Of a DNA stretch of 64,000 nucleotides, positions 43,414-52,243 are shown one piece after another. Position 1 is the stretch's first letter, and each line of letters starts with the position of its first letter. The stretch lies in NCBI RefSeq assembly GCF_010994375.1, contig NZ_WHMA01000006.1:101311-165310 (forward strand), written 5' to 3'. A program made the position numbers and the translations under genes. Source of the DNA: Halomonas sp. NO4 (GTDB lineage Bacteria > Pseudomonadota > Gammaproteobacteria > Pseudomonadales > Halomonadaceae). The notes beneath the pieces are model-generated. The model did no database searches. It was not told the origin of the DNA and saw only the letters and a program-made list of their open reading frames with translations.

Positions 43414-45170
43414 AGCGCCTCGAGCTCGCGGGCCGCTTCCTGGATGGTCTGGATCAGCTTCTTCTCGTTGCCGAACACTTCGTGCTGGCGCAGCAGCGCC
43501 TGTTCGTCGTGCTCGCGGAAGGTGTCCACGGTGTGCTGGGCACGCTCGCGGGGAATGCCCAGGCCAATCAGGGCGTCGCGGGTCAGCTCCAGGCTCGCCG
43601 GCAGCAGCTCGCGCACGATGTGCGACACCCCGGCGCGCATCAGCAGGTGGGCGTGATAGCGGTTGCGAGCCCGGGCGTAGAGCCTCAGGTGCGGGAAGTG
43701 GCGCTTGGCCAGCTCGACGATGCGCATCGAGGCCTGGGGGTCGCCCACCGCCACCACCAGCACCCGGGCACGGTCGGCGCCGGCCGCCTGGAGCAGGTCG
43801 ATGCGCGAGGCGTCACCGAAGTAGACCTTGTTGCCGTAGCGGCGCACGAAGTCGACCTGGTCGGCGTTGATGTCGAGCACCGTGTAGGGGATCTTCAGGC
43901 CCTGCAGGGCACGCCCCATGATCTGCCCGAAGCGGCCGAAGCCGGCCAGGATGATCTGCGGCGACTCGTCGTCGGGGCGGTCGAAGGTCGGCTTGGTGCG
44001 GCGCCGGTCGAGCCGCGGACGCAGGCCATGCACGTGGAGCTGGAAGAGCAACGGGGTGGCGGCCATGGAAAGCGAGATCACCAGGATCAGCCGGCTCACC
44101 AGGGCATCGTCGAGCAGCGCGGCCGCTGCGGCGGCGGAGAGCAGTACGAACCCGAACTCGCCGCCCTGGGAGAGCAGCACCCCGAGGTTCAGGGTTTCCC
44201 GCCAGCCGCTGCGGTAGAGGCGCGCGGCCAGGCCCACGGAGATCGCCTTGATGGCCACCAGCCCCAGGGCGAGGCCGAGGATCGTCAGCGGCTCCTCGGC
44301 GAGCAGGGCGATCTCGGCGGTCATGCCCACGGCCATGAAGAAGAGCCCCAGCAGCAGGCCGCGGAACGGCTCGATGTCGGCCTCGATGCTGTGGCGATAC
44401 TCGGAGTCGGCCAGCAGCACTCCGGCGATGAAGGCGCCCAGCGCCATGGAGAGTCCCGCCAGCTCCATCAGCAGGGCGGCGCCGATTACCACCAGCAGGG
44501 CGGTGCCGGCGAACACCTCGCGGCTGCGCGTGGCGGCGGCGTAGTGGAACAGCGGGCGCAGCAGGTAGCGGCCGCCGACGATCAGGCCTGCGAAGGCGCC
44601 GACGGAGAGCAGCATCTCGCGCAGCAGCGGGGCGGCGCCGTCGGCGAGCAGCGCTTCGGCGGCGATCAGCGGCAGCGCCGCGAGCACCGGAATGGCGGCC
44701 AGGTCCTGGAACAGCAGCAGCGCGAAGGCGTGGCGGCCGTGACGCGTCTGCAGCTCCTTGCGCTCGCCGAGCAGGTGCAGCACCAGCGGCGTGGAGCACA
44801 GCCCCAGGCTGAAGCCCGCTACCAGTGCCGCGGCGGGCGGCAGGCCCAGCCCCCAGCCGGCCAGGGTGAGCAGTGTCGTGGTCACCGCTACCTGCAGGCT
44901 GCCGAAGCCGAACACCGCCTTGCGCATCAGCTTGAGGCGGCGCGGCTTGAGCTCCAGGCCGATCACGAAGAGCAGGAAGACAATGCCCACCTGGGAGAAC
45001 TGCAGTACCGCCTCGGCGTCGGGCACCAAGGCCAGCACCGAGGGGCCGATGACCACCCCGGCGGCCAGGTAGCCCAGCACCTCGCCCAGGCCCAGGCGCT
45101 TGAACACCGGCACGACCAGCACGGCGGCGGCAAGGAAGATCAGGGCGTTGTAGAGCAGTTCGGCGGCCAA
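43353..45170 (-). CDS. Kef-type monovalent cation:proton antiporter with TrkA-N domain
   Basis: The 605-residue protein has about twelve transmembrane segments of the CPA2 family (GLELKPRRLKLM, LLFQDLAAIPVL, LSQGGEFGFVLL) followed by a TrkA-N nucleotide-binding domain (ILAGFGRFGQIMGRALQ, GNKVYFGDASR). It is of KefB/KefC type, exchanging potassium for protons. The start codon is TTG 45170, supported by a perfect AGGAGG six bases upstream. No KefF/KefG subunit gene is nearby. The end overlaps the converging helicase gene by 61 bases. Confidence 0.9.
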   Translation of the reverse strand: MAAELLYNALIFLAAAVLVVPVFKRLGLGEVLGYLAAGVVIGPSVLALVPDAEAVLQFSQVGIVFLLFVIGLELKPRRLKLMRKAVFGFGSLQVAVTTTLLTLAGWGLGLPPAAALVAGFSLGLCSTPLVLHLLGERKELQTRHGRHAFALLLFQDLAAIPVLAALPLIAAEALLADGAAPLLREMLLSVGAFAGLIVGGRYLLRPLFHYAAATRSREVFAGTALLVVIGAALLMELAGLSMALGAFIAGVLLADSEYRHSIEADIEPFRGLLLGLFFMAVGMTAEIALLAEEPLTILGLALGLVAIKAISVGLAARLYRSGWRETLNLGVLLSQGGEFGFVLLSAAAAAALLDDALVSRLILVISLSMAATPLLFQLHVHGLRPRLDRRRTKPTFDRPDDESPQIILAGFGRFGQIMGRALQGLKIPYTVLDINADQVDFVRRYGNKVYFGDASRIDLLQAAGADRARVLVVAVGDPQASMRIVELAKRHFPHLRLYARARNRYHAHLLMRAGVSHIVRELLPASLELTRDALIGLGIPRERAQHTVDTFREHDEQALLRQHEVFGNEKKLIQTIQEAARELEALYEADEEVITRVEASPRRGA

Positions 45171-45345
45171 GGGTACCTCCTGGCAGCGGTCGGTGATGGC
45201 ACCATTCTACCTGATGGGCCTCTGACCATTGATAAGCAAGTCTCGGGCCAACGGTCCGGTGGCGGGAACGGCCGCCAAGCGGCGGGGTCTGATAGCCAGG
45301 AAGACCCTGACGGCCTGGTACACAGGACCGCGAGAGGAGAGCGCC

Positions 45346-46011
45346 ATGCGACTCAACGCCGACTTTTCCCGGCGGGTGGTGGTCACCCCCGACACTTATC
45401 GCTGGGTGGACTCCCCCATCCCGGGGGTGACGCGGATGCTGCTGGATCGCATCGGCGAGGAGGTGGCCCGCGCCACTTCGCTGGTGCGCTATGCGCCCAA
45501 CAGCCGCTTTCCCACCCACGAGCACGGCGGCGGGGAGGAAATTCTCGTGCTCGAGGGCGAGTTCGCCGACGAGCATGGCCGCTATCCCGCGGGCTGCTAT
45601 CTGCGCAACCCCATCGGCACCGCTCATACGCCGGAGGTCGGCGAGCCAGGGGCGCTCCTTTTCGTCAAGCTGCACCAGTTTTCACCGGATGACGACGAGC
45701 GCAAGGGCATCGACACTCACGCGGCCGCTTGGCGGCCGGGCGGCGAGAGCGGCATCGAGGTCATGCCCCTGCACGACTTCCAGGACGAACACGTGGCGCT
45801 CGAGCGCTGGGCGGCGAAGGCGCGGCCCGCCCCCCGGGACTATCGGGGCGGCGCGGAGCTTCTGGTGCTGGAGGGGGGCTTTCACGACGAACACGGCGAC
45901 TACCCGGCCGGCAGCTGGCTGCGCTGCCCGCCTCAGAGTCGCCATACGCCCTCCCCCGGGGCGGACGGGGCCCTGCTCTACGTCAAGGTGGGGCACCTGC
46001 CGATTCGTTGA
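45346..46011 (+). CDS. Tandem cupin protein, ChrR-like
   Basis: The 221-residue protein has two cupin domains. Copy one (about residues 40-120) includes PTHEHGGGEEILVLEGEFAD with three metal-type ligands; copy two (about 155-215) has GGAELLVLEGGFHDEHGDYP but lacks the first HxH motif. The family resembles the C-terminal cupin domain of the anti-sigma factor ChrR, yet no zinc-binding N-terminal anti-sigma domain and no sigma gene are present. GAGAGGAG precedes ATG 45346. Function unknown. Confidence 0.78.
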   Translation: MRLNADFSRRVVVTPDTYRWVDSPIPGVTRMLLDRIGEEVARATSLVRYAPNSRFPTHEHGGGEEILVLEGEFADEHGRYPAGCYLRNPIGTAHTPEVGEPGALLFVKLHQFSPDDDERKGIDTHAAAWRPGGESGIEVMPLHDFQDEHVALERWAAKARPAPRDYRGGAELLVLEGGFHDEHGDYPAGSWLRCPPQSRHTPSPGADGALLYVKVGHLPIR

Positions 46012-46110
46012 ATAGCGGTTTATCGCAGATCGGCGTGCACCGGCCGGTAGAGCCTTTGGGGGCTGTTTCCTCGATGGGCATCACGGCGATCGGTCAAGTC
46101 CGACAGCTTG

Positions 46111-46920
46111 CTAGGGGACCGGCAGCAGCAGCCAGACTCCGCCGGCGATCAGCAGCAAACCAACGCCGTATCCGAGCCAGTGGCCCAGGGGCAGGGTCTT
46201 TTCCAGGAGCACGAGCAGCGCCAGCCCGGCGATCCAGTAAAGGTTCATGACGCCGCCGAAGAACAGCAGCAGCATCAGGAACCAGCAACACCCCAGGCAG
46301 TAGGCGCCATGGCCCAGGCCCATGATCAAGGCTCCCCGCTTGCCGGGGCGCCAATGGGAGGCGAGATACATCGCCGGAAGGCGGCAGTGACGCAGGCAGG
46401 TGCGCTTGATCGGTGTAAGCTGATAGAACCCGGCGGCGAGCAATAGCCCCGCCCCGAGCCACTGACCGGTCAGGGCCATTGCCGGTGTCAGCAGCCCGGC
46501 ACGCGCCAGGGTCCAGTGCATGGCGGTGGCTCCGAGGCTGAAACCGGCCCACGCCAGCATATATCCCAGGGTGAAGATCGTGGTCGGCACATGGCGATTG
46601 CCGGCCCGGTGTTGCCGAGTCTGGATCACGGCAAACAGCAGGATCATGGGAGCGGCGCTGGGCAGCATCATGGCGATCATCATGCTCCACCACATGACGA
46701 ACGACACCAGGGCATAGCCGGCCGACCAGGTCACGATCAGGCCCATATCGCCCATCGGCGCCGTCGTCCCGTTCATTCGGGTCATGTCGAGGGCCGACAT
46801 GCCCATGCCCGCGCCGGCCAGTAGATACGCCCAGCTCGCGGCGATCACCGCGACCAGCAGGGCCGCGGCCACCCACTGGTCGCGGCGCAGCAGCTTCTTC
46901 ACGGTGCCATCCAGATCCAT
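46111..46920 (-). CDS. DUF2182 family membrane protein
   Basis: The 269-residue inner-membrane protein has about six transmembrane segments and the DUF2182 signatures FVMWWSMMIAMMLPSAAPMI, YQLTPIKRTCLRHCR and MGLGHGAYCLGCCWFLML. The histidine, methionine and cysteine content of these segments suggests metal handling, but no function is established. It lies 99 bases after the DUF1326 gene in the same direction, a common pairing. Confidence 0.85.
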   Translation of the reverse strand: MDLDGTVKKLLRRDQWVAAALLVAVIAASWAYLLAGAGMGMSALDMTRMNGTTAPMGDMGLIVTWSAGYALVSFVMWWSMMIAMMLPSAAPMILLFAVIQTRQHRAGNRHVPTTIFTLGYMLAWAGFSLGATAMHWTLARAGLLTPAMALTGQWLGAGLLLAAGFYQLTPIKRTCLRHCRLPAMYLASHWRPGKRGALIMGLGHGAYCLGCCWFLMLLLFFGGVMNLYWIAGLALLVLLEKTLPLGHWLGYGVGLLLIAGGVWLLLPVP

Positions 46921-47019
46921 GCTCCTTCCTCCCGGCCAGGAACGGGGCTCGCGCCCTTCACCGCGTCGGCACCGCGCTCGATCGGCTCTGGGCGAACGCG
47001 GTGCCGAAGTCACTCGTGC

Positions 47020-47661
47020 TCAGGCATGCACGACGCCCTGCGGCGTCCAGGTGACGCGGGCGAAATGGGCATGACCGGCGGTCCATTCGAGCGGGATGAG
47101 GGTCTCGTGGGTCTTGACCGAGCTGCTGCCATACTCGGCCTCGTGGTATTCGAAGCCCTCCGGCAAGGTGACCCGGGCCCGGTGGGGCTCGCCGGTCACG
47201 GGATTGCGGATCGGCTCACCGGTGCCCTCGACGACGCCGGGAATGGCGATACGGCCGGTTCGTGCTTCCACGTCCGCCTGGAATTCGATGGGGCTCACGA
47301 GGGGCTCGAAGTAGGTGTCGATCACGTTGCTGAACACATTGAAGATGGTGGCGCCGGGCTCGGTTTCCTCGCCCTTGAAGAGTGCCGTCAGCGCCTGGCG
47401 CTGGGCATCCGTCGTGTGCTCGTCCAGGATCAGCTGCGCCTGCCCCCGGCCTTCGTGAATCGCGCCCGGCCAGGCGAGCAGGCCGACGAACACCGCGCCA
47501 TCGAGGGCGGTGTCGCCGAAGTGGCCGTGCTCGATACGCATCCCGACCGCGGCCCGGCAATCGCCGTGGGTCGGCGGGGCATTGAATTGGCAAGGGCAGC
47601 TGAAATCGCAGTTGCAGGTCGTGAAGTCGGTCGCTTCGATCTTCCAGTCTACGGATGACAT
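47020..47661 (-). CDS. DUF1326 family protein
   Basis: The 213-residue protein has the DUF1326 start with four closely placed cysteines (Cys16, Cys18, Cys22, Cys24 in TTCNCDFSCPCQF). The rest is a beta-rich domain ending HAHFARVTWTPQG. The cysteine cluster suggests metal or thiol chemistry. It precedes DUF2182 in the same direction and diverges from a GlxA-type regulator; ATG 47661 has GAGGACGAG upstream. Confidence 0.85.
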   Translation of the reverse strand: MSSVDWKIEATDFTTCNCDFSCPCQFNAPPTHGDCRAAVGMRIEHGHFGDTALDGAVFVGLLAWPGAIHEGRGQAQLILDEHTTDAQRQALTALFKGEETEPGATIFNVFSNVIDTYFEPLVSPIEFQADVEARTGRIAIPGVVEGTGEPIRNPVTGEPHRARVTLPEGFEYHEAEYGSSSVKTHETLIPLEWTAGHAHFARVTWTPQGVVHA

Positions 47662-47828
47662 CTCGTCCTCCTCGCCGTTGGACGGCTCGGCAATGCGACG
47701 AAGGCGTCGCGTGTGGATACGTGGCTGGCGTCCCTGCCACCGTCTTCGAGTCTGCGACTTGTCGGGGGACAGGGTAAGAGCCAGACTGACCACAACCGGT
47801 CCATTCAGCTCAGGGGAGGGCCTGCACC

Positions 47829-48908
47829 ATGGTGAGCCAGCCCCGACCCACGCATATCAGCATCGTGGCCCTGCCGGAGTCGATGGCTACGCCGGTCCAC
47901 GGCCTGTACGAGACGCTGATGATGCTCGAGGCGGTGGGGCGGAACCTGTCCGGGGACGGAACGCGCCTGTTCGAGATCGAGATCGTCGGGCCCGCCCCCG
48001 GCATCCTGCGTGGTGCCTGTGGACTGCCGCTCGATGTCCACCGGGCGATGTCGGAGGTCCAGCAGACCGATATCGTGATCGTCACCTCGATGTTCTTCGA
48101 GGACGAATGGATCACCGGGCGTCATCCGCAGACCGTGGCCTGGCTGAAGGCGATGCATGACCGCGGTGCCAGCCTGTGCTCGGCCTGTGCCGGGGCACTG
48201 CTGCTGGCGGAAACCGGCCTGCTCGACGGCCAGGAGGCCACGACCCACTGGGCCTTCGCCCCGACCTTCCGCCAGAACTTCCCCCAGGTGCGGCTGTGCA
48301 TCGAGGAAATGCTCGTTACCGCGGGACCCCGCCACGAGTTCGTGATGTCCGGCGCCGCCAGCTCGTGGCAGGATCTGATCCTCTACCTGATCGCCCGTCA
48401 CTCCAGTCCCTCCACGGCCATGGCCATCGGCAAGTTCCTGCTGTATTCGTGGCATGAGGCCTCCCAGGCTCCCTATATCTCATTCATGCCCCCCGCAGAC
48501 CACGGCGATGCCGTCATCCGCGCGCTGCAGGCCTGGCTGCATGAGCACTATGCGGTCCCCTGCCCGGTGGAGGAGATGGTACAGCGTTCGGGATTGCCCG
48601 AGAGCAGCTTCAAGCGCCGCTTTCGTAACGCCACCGGCTACTCGCCCCTGCACTACGTGCAGCACCTGCGTGTGGAAGAGGCCAAGACGCTGCTGGAACG
48701 GACCGCGATGCCGATCGACCAGGTCTGCTTGGCGGTGGGCTACGAGGAACCGGCCTTCTTTCGGCGGCTGTTCAAGCGTCTCACCCGGATCACACCCGGC
48801 CAGTACCGGCGCAAGTTTCATTTCCCGTTCCCGGCCAGGGGAGTCACCGAGCCGGTAGACGTCGGGGGGAAACCGCGGCATGCGGGGAGGCCGGTAGGCT
48901 TGCCTTGA
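47829..48908 (+). CDS. GlxA-family regulator (DJ-1/PfpI domain with AraC helix-turn-helix)
   Basis: The 359-residue protein has an N-terminal DJ-1/PfpI-like domain (residues 8-190, with Cys120 in SACAGALLLAETG at the nucleophile elbow) and a C-terminal AraC DNA-binding domain (VEEMVQRSGLPESSFKRRFR, then IDQVCLAVGYEEPAFFRRLF). It diverges from the DUF1326-DUF2182 genes with a 167-base gap and is the likely regulator of that pair. GGGAGGG precedes the ATG. Confidence 0.88.
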   Translation: MVSQPRPTHISIVALPESMATPVHGLYETLMMLEAVGRNLSGDGTRLFEIEIVGPAPGILRGACGLPLDVHRAMSEVQQTDIVIVTSMFFEDEWITGRHPQTVAWLKAMHDRGASLCSACAGALLLAETGLLDGQEATTHWAFAPTFRQNFPQVRLCIEEMLVTAGPRHEFVMSGAASSWQDLILYLIARHSSPSTAMAIGKFLLYSWHEASQAPYISFMPPADHGDAVIRALQAWLHEHYAVPCPVEEMVQRSGLPESSFKRRFRNATGYSPLHYVQHLRVEEAKTLLERTAMPIDQVCLAVGYEEPAFFRRLFKRLTRITPGQYRRKFHFPFPARGVTEPVDVGGKPRHAGRPVGLP

Positions 48909-49042
48909 ACGCGGAATCGCCATCAGGCATCGCCGCCGAGCACGACGCTGCGACCGGCTCGGCAGCGGGGGCGTTTATGTCGGCCTCTGAAGTTATGCTA
49001 TTCAAGCCGGGCGGATCCCTCCAACTGCAAAGGAGCATGCAC

Positions 49043-49222
49043 ATGGGTATCGAAGTAACCGGCCTGCTGGGCCTGATCTGGCTGATCATCATCATCTGGG
49101 CCATCGTCAAGGTGGCCAAGAGCGGCGCCGGCGCGATTTCGAAGCTGCTGTGGATCCTGATCCTGCTGATCTTTCCGGTGGTGGGGCTGATCATCTGGTT
49201 GCTGCTGGGGCCCAAGGGCTAG
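49043..49222 (+). CDS. Small two-helix membrane protein, PLDc_N-like
   Basis: The 59-residue protein begins MGIEVTGLLGLIWLIIIIWA and ends LLWILILLIFPVVGLIIWLLLGPKG, matching the phospholipase D-nuclease N-terminal (PLDc_N) family of short membrane proteins. AAAGGAG stands seven bases before ATG 49043, better than the ATG at 49037. Its stop overlaps the end of a converging gene by four bases. Confidence 0.82.
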   Translation: MGIEVTGLLGLIWLIIIIWAIVKVAKSGAGAISKLLWILILLIFPVVGLIIWLLLGPKG

Positions 49223-49437
49223 GAGGCAGGCAATGGATTGTCGGGCGGGGCGCCCTCGTCGCATTTCTTGCAGGCGAGCTCGAAACCGAGCATGCGCCGG
49301 CGGCCGGCGGGGGTGGTGACCCAGGGACGCTCGACCCAGGGCGGCTGGTGGCGCACGTGCTGGTTGTGGCCGCACGCCAGTTCGGCGACCCAGTGGTTCT
49401 CCTCGTCGCGATGGTAGCCGACGATGGGTTGCAGCAT
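49219..49437 (-). CDS. DUF3565 family small protein
   Basis: The 72-residue product (MLQPIVGYHRDEENHWVAEL and on) matches DUF3565: the segments ELACGHNQHVRHQPPW and the pair CKKC near the C-terminus are conserved and could bind a metal. It is hidden in a longer frame that overlaps the pseudopilin gene; the ATG at 49437 is the likely start. Function unknown. Confidence 0.78.
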   Translation of the reverse strand: MLQPIVGYHRDEENHWVAELACGHNQHVRHQPPWVERPWVTTPAGRRRMLGFELACKKCDEGAPPDNPLPAS

Positions 49438-49474
49438 GATGGGCTCCGCTTCAGCGAGGCTGGCGGAGAGTCTT

Positions 49475-50029
49475 TCAGCAATCCGCGCCGTTTTCCACCC
49501 GCACGCGCCCGAAGTTGCTGACGATGACGCTTGCAGCGTTGCCGTGACGGCCGCAGACATGGAAGGTGCCGTTGTGGCCACTGGCCCGCCCCAGTGACTT
49601 GTAGCGTACCGGGTAGCCGCGGCTGAAGGTGATGGCGGGGCCGCCACTGCCCTCCAGCACACGGAGCGTCTCGGTCGCGGAGAGATTGCCGCCGGGCGCC
49701 TGGCCCTGCACGACCACGAGCGGCAGCGACCAGTCGGTGAGGTCGCAACTCGTGCTGGTGGCACTGGGGCGCGGGCACACCGAGATCGTCGTTCGGCGAG
49801 TGATGGCGGTGTTGCGCGCCAGGGCCAGTGCCGTCTTGAGGCGCATGACCTCGGTGACGACCTCCTGGCGGGCGGCCTGGGCCTGGAAGCTCGGCACCGC
49901 CCAGGTGGCGAGGATCGCCATGACGGCGAGGGTGATCACCAGTTCGACCAGGGTGAAACCCCGTACGCTGCGAGGGCCCGGCAACGACCGCCTCCTGCGG
50001 TGGCCGGGGGGTGGCTTTGCATAGCGCAT
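49475..50029 (-). CDS. GspH/FimT family pseudopilin
   Basis: The 184-residue protein has a type III prepilin signal: a basic leader of 24 residues, then the cleavage site G-FTLVELVITLAVMAILA and a hydrophobic helix. The C-terminal beta domain has cysteines in ISVCPRPSATSTSCDL and a last-residue cysteine. Such proteins are minor pilins of type IV pili or type II secretion. No pil or gsp genes lie next to it, so it stands alone here. GGGAGA lies upstream of the ATG. Confidence 0.87.
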   Translation of the reverse strand: MRYAKPPPGHRRRRSLPGPRSVRGFTLVELVITLAVMAILATWAVPSFQAQAARQEVVTEVMRLKTALALARNTAITRRTTISVCPRPSATSTSCDLTDWSLPLVVVQGQAPGGNLSATETLRVLEGSGGPAITFSRGYPVRYKSLGRASGHNGTFHVCGRHGNAASVIVSNFGRVRVENGADC

Positions 50030-50144
50030 GCCGCTCTCCCGAAGTGAAGTTCCTTGTCACAGGGGTGCCTTCACTCTAGTCGAGCCGGGGGATGTGTCCG
50101 TAAGACATTGCTGATATTTGCCGTGAGCCAACTCGCACGGACGC

Positions 50145-50408
50145 TCAGTCGTCAGGGCGCTGCTCCTGCAGGTAGCGGTCGCGGTGGGCGCTGCTGCAGA
50201 ACCATTCGCCGGCGCTCTTGTCGCGCAGCGCTTCGGTCTCGGGGACGTGCACCTGGCACCAGGCGCAGCGCACCATCTGCCCGCCGCTCTGCTGCTCGTC
50301 CGGCTCGCCTTGCTGGGCCAGCTTCCACTCGCGGTACATGCGATAGAGTTTCAGGCCGGCAAAGAAGAGCACGGCGAAGATGATCAGGCGAATGAGCAAC
50401 AGGTTCAT
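50145..50408 (-). CDS. PP0621-like small membrane protein
   Basis: The 87-residue protein has an N-terminal transmembrane helix (LLLIRLIIFAVLFFAGLKLY) and a short C-terminal domain with paired cysteines (RCAWCQVHVPE, then WFCSSAHRDRYL) like a small zinc ribbon, as in the PP0621 family known from pseudomonads. It diverges from nadE. Confidence 0.75.
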   Translation of the reverse strand: MNLLLIRLIIFAVLFFAGLKLYRMYREWKLAQQGEPDEQQSGGQMVRCAWCQVHVPETEALRDKSAGEWFCSSAHRDRYLQEQRPDD

Positions 50409-50506
50409 CCTTTTGAGGCTCCCTGTAAGGGGCGGGCGGCTTTGCCAGTCGGGCGCCCTTGCGGGACAATGGCGATACATTGGATTCTCGAGAGATTTCT
50501 ACGCCC

Positions 50507-52138
50507 ATGCAAGACTTGACGCTGGTGATGGCACAGCTTGACCCGCTGGTGGGAGACATCCCCGGCAATGCCGAACGGGCCATCGAGGCGGTGCGCGAGG
50601 CGCGCATCGAGCATGGTGCCGATATCGTGGTGTTTCCGGAGCTCTTCCTGAGCGGCTATCCCCCCGAGGACCTGCTGCTGCGCCCCTCCATGGAGACCCG
50701 CCTGCGCGAGGCGCGCTCGCGCATGGCCGCCAAGGTCGCCCGCGACGTACTGGTGGTCATCGGCTACCCAGGGCGCCGGGAGGGGCACGGCTACAACCTG
50801 GCCGGGGCGCTCTACAACGGTGAGTGGCTCGACGAGTACGCCAAGCAGGCGCTACCCAACTACCAGGTCTTCGACGAGCGGCGCTATTTCGTCACCGGCG
50901 ATCGTCCCCTGGTGATCGAACATCAGGGGGCGAAGCTGGGGGTGCTGATCTGCGAGGACCTGTGGGAAGGGACGCCGGTGCGTGCCGCACGCGATGCCGG
51001 CGCCGAGATCCTGATCACCCTCAACGCCTCGCCCTACCATCAGGACAAGCCCGCCGAGCGTTTGCGTCTGCTCGAGCAGCGCGCCGCCGAGGTCGAGCGG
51101 CCGGTGGTCTACGTCAACACCATCGGCGGCCAGGACGAGCTGGTCTTCGACGGCGGCTCGGCCTGCGTGGACGCCGGCGGCGAGCTGCGCGTGCTGGCGC
51201 CCTACTGGCAGGCGGGGCTGATGCCGGTGCAATTCGTCCGCGAGAACGGCCGCTGGGTGCCCCGCGAGGGTGAGATCGAACCCTCCGTCGAGCCAGAGGA
51301 GAGCCTCTACTGCGCGCTGGTCACCGGGCTGCGCGACTACGTCAACAAGAGCGGCTTCGAGGGGGTGGTGCTGGGCCTCTCCGGCGGCATCGACTCGGCG
51401 CTGTCGCTGGCCATCGCCGTGGACGCCCTGGGGCCGCAGCGCGTCCAGGCGATGATGATGCCCTACCACTACACCGCCGACATCTCCCGGCAGGACGCCG
51501 CCGAGCAGGCGCGCCTGCTCGGCGTGCACTATGAGGTGCTACCCATCGAGCCGATGGTCGAGGCGTTCATGGAAACGCTGGCCGACACCTTCGCCGGCAC
51601 GACCCGCGACACCACCGAGGAGAACCTGCAGTCGCGCTGCCGCGGCGTGCTGCTCATGGCCATCTCCAACAAGAAGGGGCTGATGGTGCTCTCCACCGGC
51701 AACAAGAGCGAGATGGCGGTGGGCTACGCCACGCTCTACGGTGACATGGTGGGCGGCTACAATGCCTTGAAGGACGTCTACAAGAGCTGGGTCTACCGCG
51801 TGGCGCGCTGGCGCAATACCCAGTCGCCGGCGATCCCCGAGCGGGTCATCGAGCGCCCGCCCTCCGCCGAGCTCGCCCCGGACCAGAAGGACACCGACTC
51901 GCTGCCCGACTACGACGTGCTCGACGCCATCCTGATGCGCTACATCGAGGGCGACATGAGCGCCGAGGCGATCATCGCCGCCGGCTTCGACCGCGACGAC
52001 GTCTACAAGGTGGTCAAGCTGGTCGATCGCAACGAGTACAAACGGCGCCAGGCGGCGGTGGGCGTGCGCGTCACGCCCCGCGGTTTCGGCCGCGACCGGC
52101 GCTACCCCATCGTCAATGGCTGGCAGCCGGGAGAGTAG
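50507..52138 (+). CDS. nadE: Glutamine-dependent NAD+ synthetase
   Basis: The enzyme makes NAD from deamido-NAD with ATP, using ammonia from glutamine. The 543-residue protein has an N-terminal nitrilase-type glutaminase (FPELFLSGYPPEDL, LICEDLWEG with the nucleophilic Cys) and a C-terminal synthetase domain (LGLSGGIDSALSLA, STGNKSEMAVGYATLYGDM). ATG 50507 fits the usual start MQDLTLVMAQLDPLVGD. It ends at a bidirectional terminator. Confidence 0.94.
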   Translation: MQDLTLVMAQLDPLVGDIPGNAERAIEAVREARIEHGADIVVFPELFLSGYPPEDLLLRPSMETRLREARSRMAAKVARDVLVVIGYPGRREGHGYNLAGALYNGEWLDEYAKQALPNYQVFDERRYFVTGDRPLVIEHQGAKLGVLICEDLWEGTPVRAARDAGAEILITLNASPYHQDKPAERLRLLEQRAAEVERPVVYVNTIGGQDELVFDGGSACVDAGGELRVLAPYWQAGLMPVQFVRENGRWVPREGEIEPSVEPEESLYCALVTGLRDYVNKSGFEGVVLGLSGGIDSALSLAIAVDALGPQRVQAMMMPYHYTADISRQDAAEQARLLGVHYEVLPIEPMVEAFMETLADTFAGTTRDTTEENLQSRCRGVLLMAISNKKGLMVLSTGNKSEMAVGYATLYGDMVGGYNALKDVYKSWVYRVARWRNTQSPAIPERVIERPPSAELAPDQKDTDSLPDYDVLDAILMRYIEGDMSAEAIIAAGFDRDDVYKVVKLVDRNEYKRRQAAVGVRVTPRGFGRDRRYPIVNGWQPGE

Positions 52139-52171
52139 ACGCAAAGCAGCGCCCCGCCCCGGCGCCCGACC

Positions 52172-52206
52172 AAAAAAACGCCACCGTCCCGAAAGGCGGT
52201 GGCGTT
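52172..52206. terminator. Bidirectional terminator between nadE and bamD
   Basis: A perfect 10-bp stem (AACGCCACCG / CGGTGGCGTT) with a 10-base loop has a run of seven A on its left side, which is a T tract for the bamD direction. On the nadE side only a short TTCTGCTTT follows. Confidence 0.8.
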
Positions 52207-52243
52207 CTGCTTTACGGCATCCAGCCTTGTCAGCCCGTAGCTG

